The notes beneath the pieces were generated by a model. That model searched no databases and was not told the DNA's origin. It was given only the letters and a program-made list of their open reading frames with translations. 64,000 nt of DNA. It comes from Ilyonectria destructans (lineage: Eukaryota > Ascomycota > Sordariomycetes > Hypocreales > Nectriaceae). Shown one piece after another: positions 62,533 through 64,000 of the stretch. Numbering within the stretch: position 1 is the first letter of the stretch; every line of letters starts with the position of its first letter. The stretch covers positions 1,550,001-1,614,000 of the forward strand of contig JAHEWK010000007.1 in NCBI GenBank assembly GCA_020740775.1, read 5' to 3'. Both the position numbers and the translations under genes were made by a program.

Positions 62533-64000
62533 TCATGTAAAGTCGTAGACCATCAGGCTCTCGCGGCCATCGCGCGCCTCCTTGAGCACAATGACCATCT
62601 CGTCATCGAAGCCAACCCAGTTCCTACGGTCCTCCCACTCGGCAAGGTCCAGCCCCAGCGTTTGCGCCTTGTTGTCTTGCTCACTGCTTCTGCCAGTGCC
62701 ACTTGCGCCATCGCCGACGTCGACCATGTCGTCCGCGTCATCAGCCGGCTGCCTAGGCCGGACTTCGATGCTGCTGCCTCCAACGCGGCCCTCCAGCTCC
62801 CACACGCGGATCTCATCCCCGCGCGTGCTAATGCTCACAGCCTTGCCCCGGGGCGTGATCTCCGCGTCCGATATGCCTGACGTGTGGCCCCATAGGCGTA
62901 TCCCAGGAGACAGGCTCAGCGAGGTGGCTGTCGATGTGCACAAGTACAGCACCAGCGTGTTGTCTGGCAGCGTGGCGAGCAGGTATGGGTGACTGTAGCA
63001 GAGAGTCGTGAGGCCAAGCTGTGAGTCATCGGGCGGTGGCGAGCGTGGACGTGAACTGCGCGGCGGCCGGCTGGGGGAGTGCGGGGGAGGAGTCGTGCTG
63101 CCGCTGTTGACCCCAGTCTCGATAGGGAGGGTGTAGGCGAGGCGGGAGGAGAGGCTGTCGGTGCCTGACGGCGAGGGCTTGATATGGATGTCTTGGACAC
63201 CGATACACCAGCCATTGGGGGTGAGAAAGGTATAGGCGATGGAGGCGCTGACAGAGGCGGCCATCCGGCGGATCGAGAGCGCGATGGGCTGGTGTGTAGT
63301 GTGCGAGGTCAGAGACGTGAGTAGGTAGGGAGGTGGAAGGTCGAGCCGTCTCCCATCCATCTCTGGAATATTCGCCTTTCCAGTCGCGTCGTGAGCACTC
63401 TCCGGGCGTTGCCCCTCGGCATCCTCAACCTCATCGCTAGAAGGTCGCCCAGAAGGTCGGTTAAAGGTATATAGCGAGATGAGGCCCGCGCTGGTGGCCG
63501 TCAGCACATGAGGGTGACCGTATGCCACAGCGACAAGCTCCCCATTGCAACTCTTCTCGTGTCGGTATCTCCTCGTCAACTGCCCCTGCCTCGCGTCGAG
63601 CCTCCATATCCCGAATCCTCCGTCGGCGAAACCAACCACAATATCCACCAGGTCACCTGTCTGTCCCTGTTCGTCCACTGCCAGAGAAATGGGCTTGTTT
63701 TCATCGTCGGAGTCATCTTGTCGTAAGTCCACCTGTGCGATCGGCCGTCGAGTTCGTAGATCCCACGCTCGCAGCCCCGACGCCGCATCCGCCGTCACGG
63801 CGATGCCCTCCACCACTTTGACGAGTGTCTTGTTCTGCCCCGCCACGCCCTCCGAGGCATCTCGCACGCTGACCTCTTCTACGGCGCACTTTCCGCGCGC
63901 CCAGTTATGACGCAGTTTGTACTGCCTTCTCCAGTCGATGCTCCCACCATGCTCGGTCTTGGTCTCGTCCTGCACGTCCACCAATCCTCCTCTACGTCCC
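62533..64000 (-). CDS. WD40 C-terminal part of a probable F-box protein (5' end outside window)
   Basis: The frame is open through the right edge and ends at the stop at 62533, so at least 488 C-terminal residues are seen. The early motif GSIDWRRQYKLRHNWARGKC closely resembles the linker found after the F-box in fungal F-box/WD proteins. WD-like blades follow: TADAASGLRAWDLRTRRPIA, DIVVGFADGGFGIWRLDAR, LTATSAGLISLYTF, and later LWGHTSGISDAEITPRGKAVSISTRGDEIRVWELEG. A Ser/Pro-rich insert (HSPSRPPRSSRPRSPPP) lies in between. The C-terminus reads NWVGFDDEMVIVLKE and LMVYDFT. By family it would select substrates for an SCF ubiquitin ligase; the F-box itself is not in the window, so that call is inference. 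Confidence 0.75.
   Translation of the reverse strand, partial: GRRGGLVDVQDETKTEHGGSIDWRRQYKLRHNWARGKCAVEEVSVRDASEGVAGQNKTLVKVVEGIAVTADAASGLRAWDLRTRRPIAQVDLRQDDSDDENKPISLAVDEQGQTGDLVDIVVGFADGGFGIWRLDARQGQLTRRYRHEKSCNGELVAVAYGHPHVLTATSAGLISLYTFNRPSGRPSSDEVEDAEGQRPESAHDATGKANIPEMDGRRLDLPPPYLLTSLTSHTTHQPIALSIRRMAASVSASIAYTFLTPNGWCIGVQDIHIKPSPSGTDSLSSRLAYTLPIETGVNSGSTTPPPHSPSRPPRSSRPRSPPPDDSQLGLTTLCYSHPYLLATLPDNTLVLYLCTSTATSLSLSPGIRLWGHTSGISDAEITPRGKAVSISTRGDEIRVWELEGRVGGSSIEVRPRQPADDADDMVDVGDGASGTGRSSEQDNKAQTLGLDLAEWEDRRNWVGFDDEMVIVLKEARDGRESLMVYDFT

Overview
The window is nuclear DNA from a filamentous ascomycete (Pezizomycotina). The evidence is short spliceosomal introns (46-116 bp, GT..AG, CTAAC-type branch sites), GC-rich coding sequence, CT-rich leaders, Zn(II)2Cys6 and C2H2 regulators, and a set of conserved fungal housekeeping proteins. 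Protein flavour and gene structures look like Sordariomycetes, perhaps Hypocreales; the species cannot be named from the sequence alone. I saw no prokaryotic features, no intact transposon, no tRNA or rRNA gene and no secondary-metabolite cluster.

Layout. 1-465 (+): C-terminal end of a probable fungal transcription factor cut by the window edge. 3284-7296 (+): ZNFX1/Hrr1/SAD-3-like SF1 helicase with NF-X1-type zinc fingers. 7991-10220 (+): SAGA subunit SPT8. 10662-12362 (-): unknown protein with 22/44-residue repeats, convergent with SPT8. 14051-15986 (-): C2H2 zinc-finger factor with a Gln-rich N-terminus. 15987-23246: 7.3 kb without a supportable gene. 23247-24548 (-): peroxin PEX16. 25787-28471 (-): five-exon NIT-4/NirA-like Zn2Cys6 factor. 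30519-32089 (-) and 32505-33904 (+): divergent BRL1/BRR6-type nuclear-envelope protein and the elongation factor IWS1. 37204-41341 (+): SR-protein kinase (SRPK) with a 2.16 kb first intron. 42202-43469 (-) and 44534-48161 (+): divergent lunapark (ER junctions) and GRIP golgin IMH1 (trans-Golgi). 50670-51983 (-): FUN19-like SWIRM protein. 51984-62532: 10.5 kb without a supportable gene. 62533-64000 (-): WD40 C-terminal part of a probable F-box protein, running off the right edge.

Functionally this is a core-chromosome segment: transcription and RNA metabolism (SPT8, IWS1, SRPK, the helicase, three DNA-binding factors), membrane organelle biogenesis (PEX16, BRL1, lunapark, IMH1) and probably ubiquitin-ligase substrate recognition (F-box/WD40). 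There is no operon logic; the only structural couplings are two divergent promoters (BRL1/IWS1 and LNP1/IMH1) and three convergent pairs. Exon joins below were worked out by hand from splice signals, frame continuity and family similarity. Every joined CDS length is a multiple of three, which supports the models, but none is backed by transcript data.

I did not find a convincing undescribed system. The items most worth a second look are the helicase's link to RNA silencing, the SRPK long intron with a possible second start, three genes with 9-21 nt first coding exons, the repeat protein at 10.7-12.4 kb, and the two very long upstream regions of regulatory genes.
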